Assembly (NCBI RefSeq): GCF_030385785.1
Contig: NZ_JAUEDK010000026.1
Location: 1-64,000 of the forward strand
Reading direction: 5' to 3'
DNA length: 64,000 nt
Source: Crenobacter oryzisoli
GTDB lineage: Bacteria; Pseudomonadota; Gammaproteobacteria; Burkholderiales; Chromobacteriaceae
Part shown: positions 44,075 through 52,581 of the stretch, piece by piece
Layout: every line of letters begins with the position of its first letter
Numbering within the stretch: the first letter of the stretch is position 1
The notes under the pieces: generated by a model
What the model was told of the DNA's origin: nothing
Database searches by the model: none
What the model saw: only the letters and a program-made list of their open reading frames with translations
Made by a program: the position numbers and the translations under genes

Positions 44075-44404
44075 ATGTACCGACTGCTCCGAGTTCTCAC
44101 GCTGATCGTCTCCGTGGCCATGCTGCCTATGCACGCCACGGCGCTGGCGGCCGCGAATCCGGAATGCAGCCGCATGGTGATGTTGTCGCCGCAGTCAACC
44201 GACAAACCGGCCGACGGTGCGGCGATGGTGCACAAGGCCAAGGCCGCCGTCTCCGACGTCGATTGCTGTTCGCCACATCTTGTCGCCTTGCCGGTGTCGC
44301 TGCCCACCGGAGCCGTCGCCGCCAATGTCCCGCAGCAGGCCACCTGCGACGCCCGCTTGGCCGATCGTTGTCTCTCCCCGCCTGAACGCCCTCCACGCAG
44401 CTGA
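44075..44404 (+). CDS. Small exported Cys-containing hypothetical protein
   Basis: 109 residues starting MYRLLRVLTLIVSVAMLPMHATALAA, a clear signal peptide. The mature part holds CC near residue 65 (DVDCCSPH) and further Cys near the end, typical of small periplasmic metal-linked proteins (DUF2946-like). The next gene is a DUF411 protein, supporting a copper or heavy-metal context. I do not recognise a family with confidence. Confidence 0.55.
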   Translation: MYRLLRVLTLIVSVAMLPMHATALAAANPECSRMVMLSPQSTDKPADGAAMVHKAKAAVSDVDCCSPHLVALPVSLPTGAVAANVPQQATCDARLADRCLSPPERPPRS

Positions 44405-44518
44405 TTCCCGCTCTTTTGTGCCGTCCTGCGACTGCTTTGCAGTCGTTATGCCATCGTGCCGGCAGCTTTTTGCGTGCCTGTAACACGCCTGTGCCGGCCA
44501 AAACCAGGAATCAGTCTG

Positions 44519-44968
44519 ATGAAAACCCGTCAATTTGCCATTGCCGCGCTGGCCGTCTTTTTGCCGATGACCCTGCAGCCCGTCCTCGCCGCCACCAAAT
44601 TGGTGACGATGTACAAGTACAAGGGCTGCGAGTGCTGCGAGAAGTGGGCCAAGCACCTCGAGGCCCTCGGCTTCACGGTCAAGACCGAGCTGCGCGACGA
44701 CCTGACACCGGTCAAGCAGCAGGCCGGGGTGCCGCAGGAGCTGGGTTCCTGCCACACCGCGCTGATCGACGGCTACGCGTTCGAGGGCCATGTGCCGGCC
44801 GACCTGATCGCCAAGGTCTTGAAGGATAAGCCGAAGATTGCCGGTCTTGCCGTGCCGGGCATGCCGCTGGGCTCTCCGGGCATGGACGTGCCGTCCGGCC
44901 AAAAGCAACCGTATCGGGTAATGGCATTCAGCCGAAATGCTGCCCCGACTATCTACGCCCAGCGTTGA
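44519..44968 (+). CDS. DUF411 metal-binding periplasmic protein
   Basis: 149 residues with signal peptide (cleavage VLA-A near residue 24). The DUF411 mark is KGCECCEKW with Cys37, Cys39 and Cys40, plus C in GSCHTALIDGY and the GHVPADLI motif. The family is found with copper/silver resistance genes. 114 bp after the small Cys protein, so co-transcription is likely. Confidence 0.85.
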   Translation: MKTRQFAIAALAVFLPMTLQPVLAATKLVTMYKYKGCECCEKWAKHLEALGFTVKTELRDDLTPVKQQAGVPQELGSCHTALIDGYAFEGHVPADLIAKVLKDKPKIAGLAVPGMPLGSPGMDVPSGQKQPYRVMAFSRNAAPTIYAQR

Positions 44969-45032
44969 TTTCGGGTTGAGCAGAACGTGGCGGCAGGGTA
45001 ACCTGCCCGCCACCCCATCACAGGACTATTGC

Positions 45033-45569
45033 GTGGAGCGTTCCCTCGTTTCCTCTCTCGTGTTGCCGTTGCTGTTGCTCAGCTGCCTGATGTTCAGCGC
45101 GCCGAGCTTCGGCGCCAAGCAGGACGATGATGCTTCCGATGCCCCGGCCGCGAGCGACGGCCAGAATTCCAAAAATGTTGCCAGCGCGCTGGCCGGCGAC
45201 ATCCTGATGCAGGCGATGGGGCTGGTCGGCGTCGCCTATCGCTTCGGTGGTAGTTCGCCCACCAGCGGTTTCGACTGCAGCGGCCTGATCCGTTATGTGT
45301 TCCAGCGCTCGATCGGCATGGACCTGCCGCGCACCGCCGCCGAGCAGGCGCGCACCGGCAAGGCGGTCAACCGGGACGAGCTGCAGACCGGCGACATCGT
45401 GTTCTTCAATACGCGCGGCTTCGCCAATTCGCACAGCGGCATTTATTTGGGCAAGGGCAAGTTCATCCACGCGCCTAGCTCCGGCAAGAGCATCAGCATC
45501 AGCGACATGAACGAGGCGTACTGGACCACGCACTTCAACGGTGCACGCCGGGTGCTGCGACAACAGTAA
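45033..45569 (+). CDS. NlpC/P60 family cell-wall endopeptidase (probable lipoprotein)
   Basis: 178 residues from GTG 45033 (ACAGGA upstream). The N-terminus has lipobox LLSC at Cys18. After a low-complexity linker the NlpC/P60 domain shows the triad Cys82 (FDCSGLIRYVF), His134 (NSHSGIYLG) and His146 (FIHAPS). Cleaves gamma-D-Glu-meso-DAP links in stem peptides, as for E. coli Spr/YafL. A terminator follows. Confidence 0.87.
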   Translation: MERSLVSSLVLPLLLLSCLMFSAPSFGAKQDDDASDAPAASDGQNSKNVASALAGDILMQAMGLVGVAYRFGGSSPTSGFDCSGLIRYVFQRSIGMDLPRTAAEQARTGKAVNRDELQTGDIVFFNTRGFANSHSGIYLGKGKFIHAPSSGKSISISDMNEAYWTTHFNGARRVLRQQ

Positions 45570-45632
45570 CCGGTAGCAGTCTGCGCGGCTGCGGCGATGA
45601 CGCATCGTAGCTATTGTCGATGCTTTGGAGAG

Positions 45633-45667
45633 AACCACGAACGGGTAGGGCCGGCCGTGGTTTTTTT
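45633..45667 (+). terminator. Rho-independent terminator after the NlpC/P60 gene
   Basis: AACCACG pairs with CGTGGTT around a GC-rich loop and is followed by seven T. Confidence 0.75.
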
Positions 45668-45844
45668 ATCGCCCAGGCTCGGGCCGGGTTGGGCCGAGCA
45701 TTGCCGTGCACGATACTTCGGACCCTGAACGAGCTGCCTTGAGCCGGGTTCCATTGGAGTGACTACAACGTCGATCGACAACTGTTGCATCGCAACATGA
45801 TCGGTGTAGAGTGACGGTTCCAAACCGCCCATCGGGAGAGCTGT

Positions 45845-48439
45845 ATGTTGTCGCAAACCGCTGCTTTTTCCGTTGTACCGTCAGGTGCCTCTGACATAAC
45901 CAGTTACTGGGTCGATACCTGGCAGCGCTCGATCCTGTTCCTTGACGTGCTGCGCGAACGCGGCAATGTGTTTCTCGAGCACGCGATGTCCGGCAAGCCG
46001 CCGGTGCTGGTGTTCGATTACGAGGTGATTGTCGACGGGCGAGAACTGGAGCGCCCCGCCAACTATGCGCTCGCTGCGATCAAGCCGCCGGCCGCCTGTC
46101 CGCCCACTGACCCGAAGAAGCGCCCCTTCGTGGTGATCGATCCGCGCGCTGGTCATGGGCCTGGCATCGGCGGCTTCAAGATGGACAGCGAGATCGGTAT
46201 TGCGCTGCAGCAAGGCCATCCGTGCTACTTCGTGATGTTTTACCCGCAGCCTGAGCCGGAGCAGACGCTGGCGAGCGTCGGGCTGGCGGAAAAAGTGTTT
46301 CTCGAGAAGGTCAACGAGCTGCACCCGGATGCACCCGGCAAGCCGTTCGTGATCGGTAACTGCCAAGGCGGATGGGCGCTGGCGCTGGTGGCGGCGCTGT
46401 ATCCGGAGCTGGTCGGGCCTATCCTGCTGGCCGGCTCGCCGCTGTCGTACTGGGCCGGCGTCGAGGGCAAGAACCCGATGCGCTATACCGGTGGCCTGAT
46501 GGGCGGTACCTGGGCGGCCTCGTTTGCCGGCGACATCGGTAATGGCCAGTTCGACGGGGCGTATCTCGTTAACAATTTCGAGCAGCTCGACCCGGCCAAT
46601 ACCTATTGGAACAAGCTCTATCGGCTGTACGACAAGGTCGACACCGAGCGCGAGCGCTTTCTGGAGTTCGAACGCTGGTGGGGCGGCCACTTCATCCTCA
46701 ACAAGGCCGAAATGGAGTGGATCACGCAAAACCTGTTCGTCGGCAACCGGCTGACTGCCGGCGACCTGTATACCGCCGACGGCAAGCGCCGTATCGATCT
46801 GCACAATATCCGCTCGCCCATCATGGTGTTCGCGTCATGGGGCGACAACATCACCCCGCCGCAGCAGGCGCTCAACTGGATTCCCGATCTGTACGACAGC
46901 GTCGAGGACATCCGCGTCAACGAGCAGACCATCGTCTATTGCTTGCACGAGAAGGTCGGCCACCTGGGCATCTTCGTGTCGGCCGGGGTGGCGACCAAGG
47001 AGCACAACGAATTTGCCACGGCGCTCGACCTGATCGATGTGCTGCCGCCCGGTCTCTACGAGGCGGTGATCCAGGACACCCATCCGGAAACGCCGGGCCT
47101 GGAATATGCAGAGGGTCGCTACGTTATCCGCTTCGAGCCGCGCGATGTCTCGGACATCCTCGCGCTCGACGACGGCCGCGAGGACGAGCGCGCTTTCGAG
47201 GTGGTGCGGCGCGTCGCCGAAATCAATCAGACGATGTACGACAATTTCGTCTCGCCGTGGGTGCGTGCGTTCTCGAACGACTACACGGCCCTTCTGCTGC
47301 GTAATCTCAACCCGGCCCGATTCGGGCGAGCGCTGTTCTCCGATCTGAACCCGACGCTCTGGGCGGTGAGACCGATCGCCGAGGCGGTACGCGCGTATCG
47401 CCAGCCCGTTGCTGATGACAACCCGCTGCGTCAGATGCAGGAGAAGGCCTCCGAGGCCATCACCGATGCGCTGGATAACTATCGCGATAGCCGCGACGCG
47501 CTTCAGGAACATGTCTTCAAAACGGTCTACGAGTCGCCGTGGCTTGCCGCCATGGTCGGGCTACAGCCACCACGCGAGCGTCGGGCGGCGGCGCGCCGGC
47601 ACAGCTGGGCGCACGACGAGATGCTGCGGCTCAAGCGGCTGGCGCTTGACGGCGGATTCGAGCAGGGCTCGCTGTTGGAGGGCTATCTGCGCTTGATGAT
47701 CTATGTCGCGATAGGTACGGGGGTGGTCGACGAGCGGCCGTTCAACGGCATCCGTCGCGTGATGCGCGACACCGGCCTCGACAAGACCATCACGCTCGAG
47801 CGATTGAAGGAGACGATCAAGCAGCAGACTTATCTGGTACGTGCGGACGAGGAGCGGGCGCTGGCAGGCTTGCCGCAGCTGCTCACCGACCCGCATGAAC
47901 GCCGGCGAGCGTTCACGCTGATGCGTGAGTTGCTTGAGCTGTGTGGTCCGATCAGCGAGGGCAAGATCGAGAGGCTGAAGCGGGTGGCTCAGGTGTTGGA
48001 GCTGGACGCTGGGCATGTCGGTGAGAGTGTGCTCGCCCGTGCTGCGGCGGCAGAGGCCGAGCCGGCCCCGGTGGCCGGCGACACGGCGGTCGTTGCCCCG
48101 GTGGAAAGTAAGCCAGTCACCAAGCGCGTCGCGAGCAAGAGCACGGCGAAGCCGGCGGCGGCCAAGACAACTGCCAAGCCTGCCGCATCGGCCAAGCCCC
48201 CGGCGGCGTCCGCCGGAAGCAAGCCGGCAGCTTCGCGCCGCAAACCGGCCGCGGCCAAGCCTGTTCCCGATTCCGCCGTTTCGGCGGCAGCGGCTCCGGT
48301 CAGCGCCGAGCCGGAGTACCTGAAGGTTACCGACCGCCTCGAGTCCGTGATGCCGCCGGCGGCTAATGCACCGGTGGCGCCGAGCGGGAAAACCGAAACG
48401 GCGCCAGTGCAGGGCAAGCCAGCAGGTGAGAGCGAGTAA
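45845..48439 (+). CDS. DUF3141 protein: PhaC-like alpha/beta hydrolase with histone-H1-like tail
   Basis: 864 residues. Residues about 50-400 are an alpha/beta hydrolase with a PHA-synthase-type nucleophile elbow G-N-C173-Q-G, Asp334 (SWGDNITPP) and His373 (EKVGHLGIF): the same Cys-Asp-His set used by PhaC. Residues 400-735 are mostly helical and family-specific. Residues 739-864 are an Ala/Lys/Pro-rich basic tail (KSTAKPAAAKTTAKP) like histone H1 or the PhaF phasin tail. DUF3141 members are often found with phosphate acetyl/butyryl-transferase genes; none is here. Substrate unknown; a role in acyl or PHA metabolism or granule/DNA contact is inference. Confidence 0.82.
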   Translation: MLSQTAAFSVVPSGASDITSYWVDTWQRSILFLDVLRERGNVFLEHAMSGKPPVLVFDYEVIVDGRELERPANYALAAIKPPAACPPTDPKKRPFVVIDPRAGHGPGIGGFKMDSEIGIALQQGHPCYFVMFYPQPEPEQTLASVGLAEKVFLEKVNELHPDAPGKPFVIGNCQGGWALALVAALYPELVGPILLAGSPLSYWAGVEGKNPMRYTGGLMGGTWAASFAGDIGNGQFDGAYLVNNFEQLDPANTYWNKLYRLYDKVDTERERFLEFERWWGGHFILNKAEMEWITQNLFVGNRLTAGDLYTADGKRRIDLHNIRSPIMVFASWGDNITPPQQALNWIPDLYDSVEDIRVNEQTIVYCLHEKVGHLGIFVSAGVATKEHNEFATALDLIDVLPPGLYEAVIQDTHPETPGLEYAEGRYVIRFEPRDVSDILALDDGREDERAFEVVRRVAEINQTMYDNFVSPWVRAFSNDYTALLLRNLNPARFGRALFSDLNPTLWAVRPIAEAVRAYRQPVADDNPLRQMQEKASEAITDALDNYRDSRDALQEHVFKTVYESPWLAAMVGLQPPRERRAAARRHSWAHDEMLRLKRLALDGGFEQGSLLEGYLRLMIYVAIGTGVVDERPFNGIRRVMRDTGLDKTITLERLKETIKQQTYLVRADEERALAGLPQLLTDPHERRRAFTLMRELLELCGPISEGKIERLKRVAQVLELDAGHVGESVLARAAAAEAEPAPVAGDTAVVAPVESKPVTKRVASKSTAKPAAAKTTAKPAASAKPPAASAGSKPAASRRKPAAAKPVPDSAVSAAAAPVSAEPEYLKVTDRLESVMPPAANAPVAPSGKTETAPVQGKPAGESE

Positions 48440-48455
48440 GGGGTATCTACCCAAA

Positions 48456-48482
48456 CAAAACGGCACCTTGGGTGCCGTTTTT
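48456..48482 (+). terminator. Rho-independent terminator after the DUF3141 gene
   Basis: AACGGCACC and GGTGCCGTT with a 3-base loop and a following T-run. Confidence 0.88.
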
Positions 48483-48534
48483 CGTTGCTCTGGACAGGCC
48501 GGGCCAGCGCGGCCCGCTAGGTCGGTCATGTGCA

Positions 48535-48672
48535 GCGCCTGCTTATGATCTGCTGCACTCGGGTGATCCTGTTCTGAACTGGTGCTCAACATGCTCATGT
48601 ACTCTCTGTGCATTCCGTTTCGCGCCATTTCGCCTTGGCAGACCCTTCGTTCGCGAGATCGCAAACAGGCTC
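48535..48672 (+). mobile_element. MITE copy D (IS1031-type ends, degenerate left tip)
   Basis: 138 bp. The left tip is eroded (GCGCCTGCTTATGATC), the right tip intact (GATCGCAAACAGGCTC). The right flank TCA (48673-48675) is the complement of the TGA stop of the adjoining OppF/DppF stump; the left flank has mutated to GCA. The oldest-looking copy of the four. Confidence 0.8.
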
Positions 48673-48810
48673 TCAGGCAAAGTGGCAGGCGACTTTGTGA
48701 CTCCCATCCAGTTCGCGTAGCGCTGGTTCTTCACGCCGACAACGCTCGGCCGCCTGCGGGCAGCGCGTGTGAGAGCGGCAGCCGCTTGGTAGCGAGGGCG
48801 AGTGGTCGAT
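48673..48810 (-). pseudogene. C-terminal stump of an oligopeptide/dipeptide ABC transporter ATPase (OppF/DppF type)
   Basis: 45 codons on the minus strand read [20 protein letters not shown], then a REEPALREL segment and HKVACHFA before TGA. This is the family-specific oligo_HPY C-terminus of OppF/DppF ATPases (SGCxFHTRCP, RCxxExP, HxVACHLA). No upstream domain remains: the frame becomes unrelated past 48810. The rest of the gene must have been deleted. MITE copy D abuts the stop. Confidence 0.75.
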
Positions 48811-48962
48811 TTTTCCTCCTCCGCTCGTTGTGTCACATCGGATTGAAAACTGTTTAATAGGTCAAGCGCCTGGTTTTTTAAACCGTTCGTCACCCCGTCA
48901 ATGACAATGGCCATGATCTACCTATAGTGGGAACACGCTGAACTACGGAAAGCGGGGTGGCG

Positions 48963-49229
48963 ATGGAGGCAGTCAAGCTATTCGAGTTGATGTTGCGAGA
49001 GGAGGGCGCGGTACCGACCCAACTGTCGAACCTGCATATCGTGGCGCTGCTGGCGGAAAGCCTGGCAGCGATTTCGCCAAAACTGTCACAGTCTGAATTG
49101 TCTCGCTTGATCGCGGTGGGGGTGCTGGTGAGGCACCAGATGGCCTCGAGCACTTCGCCGCAATGGTTGGAGCACGCATCTGAATCGTCGCTGCAGAGCG
49201 GCTTCCCCTCCACGGAACCTCTGCATTGA
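48963..49229 (+). CDS. Small hypothetical protein
   Basis: 88 residues from the ATG at 48963 (a GTG at 48957 is possible), with a GGAAAG purine stretch upstream. Predicted helical, beginning MEAVKLFELMLREEGAVPTQ, with no signal peptide and no recognised family. The last 25 residues are low-complexity Ser-rich. A palindromic element follows 55 bp downstream. Confidence 0.45.
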   Translation: MEAVKLFELMLREEGAVPTQLSNLHIVALLAESLAAISPKLSQSELSRLIAVGVLVRHQMASSTSPQWLEHASESSLQSGFPSTEPLH

Positions 49230-49283
49230 CGCCCATCCCCCGTCTTGACGGGTTGATGCCGCCTTGAAGGTGGCTTGGCAGTA

Positions 49284-49443
49284 AAAACGCCCCGCAATGC
49301 GGTAATGCCGTTCACTTAAGCCGTTCAGTCCGGATTTTAGCTTCGAAGAACGCTTGGAAGTAACAAAAAAGCACCGTTTTTCCACCTTGGTGGGCGGTGC
49401 TTTTTCCTTAAGTGAACGGCATTACCGCAATGCGGGGCGTTTT
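49284..49443. repeat. 160-bp palindromic element with perfect 37-bp arms and an internal terminator-like hairpin
   Basis: Bases 49284-49320 are the exact reverse complement of 49407-49443 (37/37; tip AAAACGCCCCGCAATGCGG, inner edge TTCACTTAAG). The 86-bp centre holds a second hairpin, AAAAGCACCG against CGGTGCTTTT, with flanking A and T runs. Looks like a MITE or internally deleted IS. It separates the small ORF from the convergent cydB gene and probably ends transcription from both sides. Confidence 0.85.
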
Positions 49444-49471
49444 ACATTGGGCATTCGGACAAGCTTAGCGG

Positions 49472-50482
49472 TTATTGATATGTCAGCTCGTGCGCCTTGC
49501 CCCAGAACACTCGGTAGGCGAACACGGTGTAGCCGAGAATGGTCGGCAGCACCACGGCCGCGCCGGCTAGGATCACCTTGAGCGCCTCGGGGCTGCTGGC
49601 GGCCTGCCAGATGTCGAGCTGGTCGATCACCAGCTGTGGGAACACGCTGTACGCCAGGCCCCAGAACGCCAGTACCACGATGCCGACGGTGCAGGCGAAC
49701 GGTAGCCAGCAGAAGTTGTCGTTGCCGGCCGCTTGGCGGCGTGCCAGTCGCGGCAGCGCCAAGGCCAGTGTCACGAACAGCGCCAGCGAGATCAGCGGCA
49801 GCGGCAACAGCAGCAGGAAGTCCGGCAGCACGAACCATTTCTCGGCGATGCGCTGGCTCACCAGTGGCGTGACCACCGACACGGCGATTACCGCCAGCGC
49901 TGTGCCGGCCACGCTGTGGCGGGCCCAGCCGATGGCGCGCGCTTGCAGCCGGCCTTCGGTCTTCATCACCAGCCAGCCGGCGCCAAGTAGGGCGTAGGCG
50001 GCGGTCAGGCCCACGCCGGTCAGCAGCGAGAAGCCCCAGGCGGCCAGGCCCGGCTCGAAGCCGGTCAGGTAGCGGCCCAGCATCACGCCCTGCGACAGCG
50101 AGGCGAGCAGCGAGCCGGTGGCGAAGGCGGCGTTCCACCACGGCTTGTGGTCGGCGTGCGCCTTGACACGGAAGTCGAACGCCACGCCGCGCAGGATCAG
50201 CCCCAGTAGCATCAGCGCCACCGGCAGGTAGAGCGCGCCGAGGATCACCCCGTGCGCCATCGGGAAGGCGGTCAGCAAGAGGCCCACGCCCAGCACCAGC
50301 CAGGTTTCATTGGCGTCCCAGAACGGGCAGATCGAGGCGATCATCATGTCCTTGTCGTCTTCGTCGGCGAAGGGCAGCAGCACGCCCACGCCCAGGTCGT
50401 AGCCGTCCAGGATCACGTAGATCAGCATGGCCAGGGCCATCAGACCGGCGAAGATCACCGGCAGCCAGTAAGCGGCAGTCAT
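49472..50482 (-). CDS. cydB: Cytochrome bd-type quinol oxidase subunit II (CIO type)
   Basis: 336 residues with eight to nine helices, starting MTAAYWLPVIFAGLMALAML. Typical CydB/CioB segments: ILDGYDLGVGVLLPF and FWDANETWLVLGVG. Pairs with cydA, overlapping it by ATGA. No CydX-like small ORF follows the gene. Confidence 0.92.
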   Translation of the reverse strand: MTAAYWLPVIFAGLMALAMLIYVILDGYDLGVGVLLPFADEDDKDMMIASICPFWDANETWLVLGVGLLLTAFPMAHGVILGALYLPVALMLLGLILRGVAFDFRVKAHADHKPWWNAAFATGSLLASLSQGVMLGRYLTGFEPGLAAWGFSLLTGVGLTAAYALLGAGWLVMKTEGRLQARAIGWARHSVAGTALAVIAVSVVTPLVSQRIAEKWFVLPDFLLLLPLPLISLALFVTLALALPRLARRQAAGNDNFCWLPFACTVGIVVLAFWGLAYSVFPQLVIDQLDIWQAASSPEALKVILAGAAVVLPTILGYTVFAYRVFWGKAHELTYQ

Positions 50483-51822
50483 GCTGTCACCTCTTTCAGG
50501 TTGGCCGAAGGCCGGGCAGCGGGTTTGCCGGCCTTGCGGGCGAGATAGAACACCACGGATACGTAGGAGAGCAGCAGCACCACGTAGAGCGCCAGGTACA
50601 TGATCAGGGTGGTCAGGATCATCGGTGCCGGTACTTTGGACGCGGCCTGCGCGGTGGTCAGCACGCCGTAGACCAGCCAGGGCTGGCGGCCCATCTCGGT
50701 GACGTACCAGCCGGCCACGGTGGCGATCCAGCCGGAGAAGGTCATCGCGATCAAGAGGCGCTGCAGCCAGGCGGCCGGCTCACCGCGCTTCTTCAGCTGC
50801 CAGGCGGCGAGCCAGGCGGTGGCGAGCATCAGCATGCCCATGGCGACCATCACGCGGAAGCTCCAGAACACCTTGGCGACCGGCGGGTGGGCGCCCTTGA
50901 ATTCGTTCAGGCCCTTCAACTCGCCGTCGATCGAGTGGGTCAGGATCAGGCTGGCCAGCTTCGGCACGGTGATGGCGTAGTCGTTGCTGCGGGTTTCCTC
51001 GTTGGGGAGGGCGAACAGCGTCAGCGGCGCGCCTTTCTCGGTATTCCACACGCCCTCGACCGCGGCGATCTTCTCCGGCTGGTGGTGCAGGGTGTTGAGG
51101 CCGTGCATGTCACCGACGAAGATCTGTACCGGGATCAGCAGCGCGGCCAGGAACACGCCGCTCTTCATCGCCTTGGCCACGGCCGGCACGCGGTCACCGC
51201 GCAGCCAGCGGTAGGCCGACACGCCCGAGATCAGGAAGGCGATGGTCAGGCCCGAGGCGAGCAGCATGTGCGTCAAGCGGTACGGCATCGACGGGTTGAA
51301 GATCACCTCCAGCCAGTTGGTGACGTGTGCCTGGCCGTTGATCATTTCGAAGCCGGCCGGGGTCTGCATCCAGGAGTTGAGCGCGATGATCCAGAACGCC
51401 GACACCGTGGTGCCGCCGGCCACCAGCACGGTGGCGAGGGTGTGCACGCGGTTGCTGACGCGCTTCTGGCCAAACAGCATGATGCCGAGGAAGGTGGCCT
51501 CCAGGAAGAACGCAGTCAGCACTTCGTAAGCGAGCAAGGGGCCGGCGATGTTGCCGACGGTCTGCATATAGCCCGGCCAGTTGGTGCCGAACTGGAAGCT
51601 CATGGTGATGCCGGACACCACGCCCAGCGCGAAGGTGAGGGCGAACACCTTTACCCAGAAGCCGTAGGCGTCCATCCAGGCGTTGTCGCGGGTCTTGTTG
51701 TAGCGCAGCTTGAAGAACAGCAGCATCCAGCCCATCGCGATGCTGATGGTTGGGAACAGGATGTGGAAGGTGATGTTGGCGCCGAACTGGATGCGCGCCA
51801 GCGTGATTGCGTCGAGTTCCAT
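50479..51822 (-). CDS. cydA: Cytochrome bd-type quinol oxidase subunit I (short Q-loop, cyanide-insensitive type)
   Basis: 447 residues, clearly shorter than E. coli CydA (522), as in CioA-type oxidases with a short Q-loop. The heme ligand His20 is in ANITFHILFPT; the quinol-site motif is GWYVTEMGRQPWLVYG. Reduces O2 to water with quinol and tolerates low oxygen, cyanide and NO better than heme-copper enzymes (family knowledge). Its start overlaps the regulator stop by one base. Confidence 0.92.
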   Translation of the reverse strand: MELDAITLARIQFGANITFHILFPTISIAMGWMLLFFKLRYNKTRDNAWMDAYGFWVKVFALTFALGVVSGITMSFQFGTNWPGYMQTVGNIAGPLLAYEVLTAFFLEATFLGIMLFGQKRVSNRVHTLATVLVAGGTTVSAFWIIALNSWMQTPAGFEMINGQAHVTNWLEVIFNPSMPYRLTHMLLASGLTIAFLISGVSAYRWLRGDRVPAVAKAMKSGVFLAALLIPVQIFVGDMHGLNTLHHQPEKIAAVEGVWNTEKGAPLTLFALPNEETRSNDYAITVPKLASLILTHSIDGELKGLNEFKGAHPPVAKVFWSFRVMVAMGMLMLATAWLAAWQLKKRGEPAAWLQRLLIAMTFSGWIATVAGWYVTEMGRQPWLVYGVLTTAQAASKVPAPMILTTLIMYLALYVVLLLSYVSVVFYLARKAGKPAARPSANLKEVTA

Positions 51823-52391
51823 CAGGCCTCCTCGCCGCCGTTGCGGCTGGTCATCTTGCTGAGCGACTGGGTGAACTGCAGTACCTTGGTGACCTTGGAG
51901 CCGAGCTTCATCAGCCGCTGCAGCGTTTCCACGTCCAGGTTCTGGATGTCGGAGAACCAGCTGGTGACGAGTTCGATCAGCTGGTACATCTCCTTCATGC
52001 GCGCCTGCGCATGCTTCTCGGCGTCGCTGGCCGGGCGCTCCATCATCGCGCCGCGCAGCATGGTCAGCGTCGGCTCCACCTCGCGCTTCTTGCGCTCTTC
52101 GGCCAGGGTTCTGAAGATTTCCCAGACGTCGTCCGGGGTGGAGAAGTACTCGCGGCGGTCGCCCGGGAAGTGCTGCAGCTTCACCAGTCGCCAGGATTCG
52201 AGCTCCTTCAGCCCCATGCTGACGTTGGAGCGCGAAAAGCCCAGGCTTTCGGCGATTTCATCGGCGTTGATCGGCCTTTCGGATACATAGAGCAGGGCGT
52301 AGATCTGCCCGACCGTGCGATTGATGCCCCAGCGGCTGCCCATCTCGCCGAAATGCAGCACGAAGGACTGTACGAGTGGTGGTGTGTTCAT
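51822..52391 (-). CDS. GbsR/MarR family transcriptional regulator
   Basis: 189 residues. N-terminal winged helix ERPINADEIAESLGFSRSNVSMGLKELESW, wing KLQHFPGDRREYF, then a GbsR-type helical C-terminus. Overlaps cydA by one base, so it is the first gene of the cyd operon and presumably controls it. Signal unknown. The 190-bp gap upstream (52392-52581) should carry the promoter. Confidence 0.87.
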   Translation of the reverse strand: MNTPPLVQSFVLHFGEMGSRWGINRTVGQIYALLYVSERPINADEIAESLGFSRSNVSMGLKELESWRLVKLQHFPGDRREYFSTPDDVWEIFRTLAEERKKREVEPTLTMLRGAMMERPASDAEKHAQARMKEMYQLIELVTSWFSDIQNLDVETLQRLMKLGSKVTKVLQFTQSLSKMTSRNGGEEA

Positions 52392-52581
52392 GATGTTCTC
52401 AATTTTCAGTAATTTCTGAAAGTTTGATAGAGATCATATGCTGACTGATTTGATGGGTCAATGAATGATGCTGGAAATGCGGGGAAGCTGCGACGAAACG
52501 CCGCATGAAGCAAGGCTTTGGCCGGCATGGGCCGGCCAAAGATAGGGAAGGGGATAGACGGGGAGAGACGGGGCGTTGGGC

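Noticed and set aside
48543-48914. 123-residue minus-strand frame across MITE D and the OppF stump
   Set aside because: It is in a different frame from the recognisable OppF/DppF C-terminus and has no family features.
50887-52290. 467-residue plus-strand frame opposite cydA and the regulator
   Set aside because: Composition typical of antisense frames; crosses two real genes.
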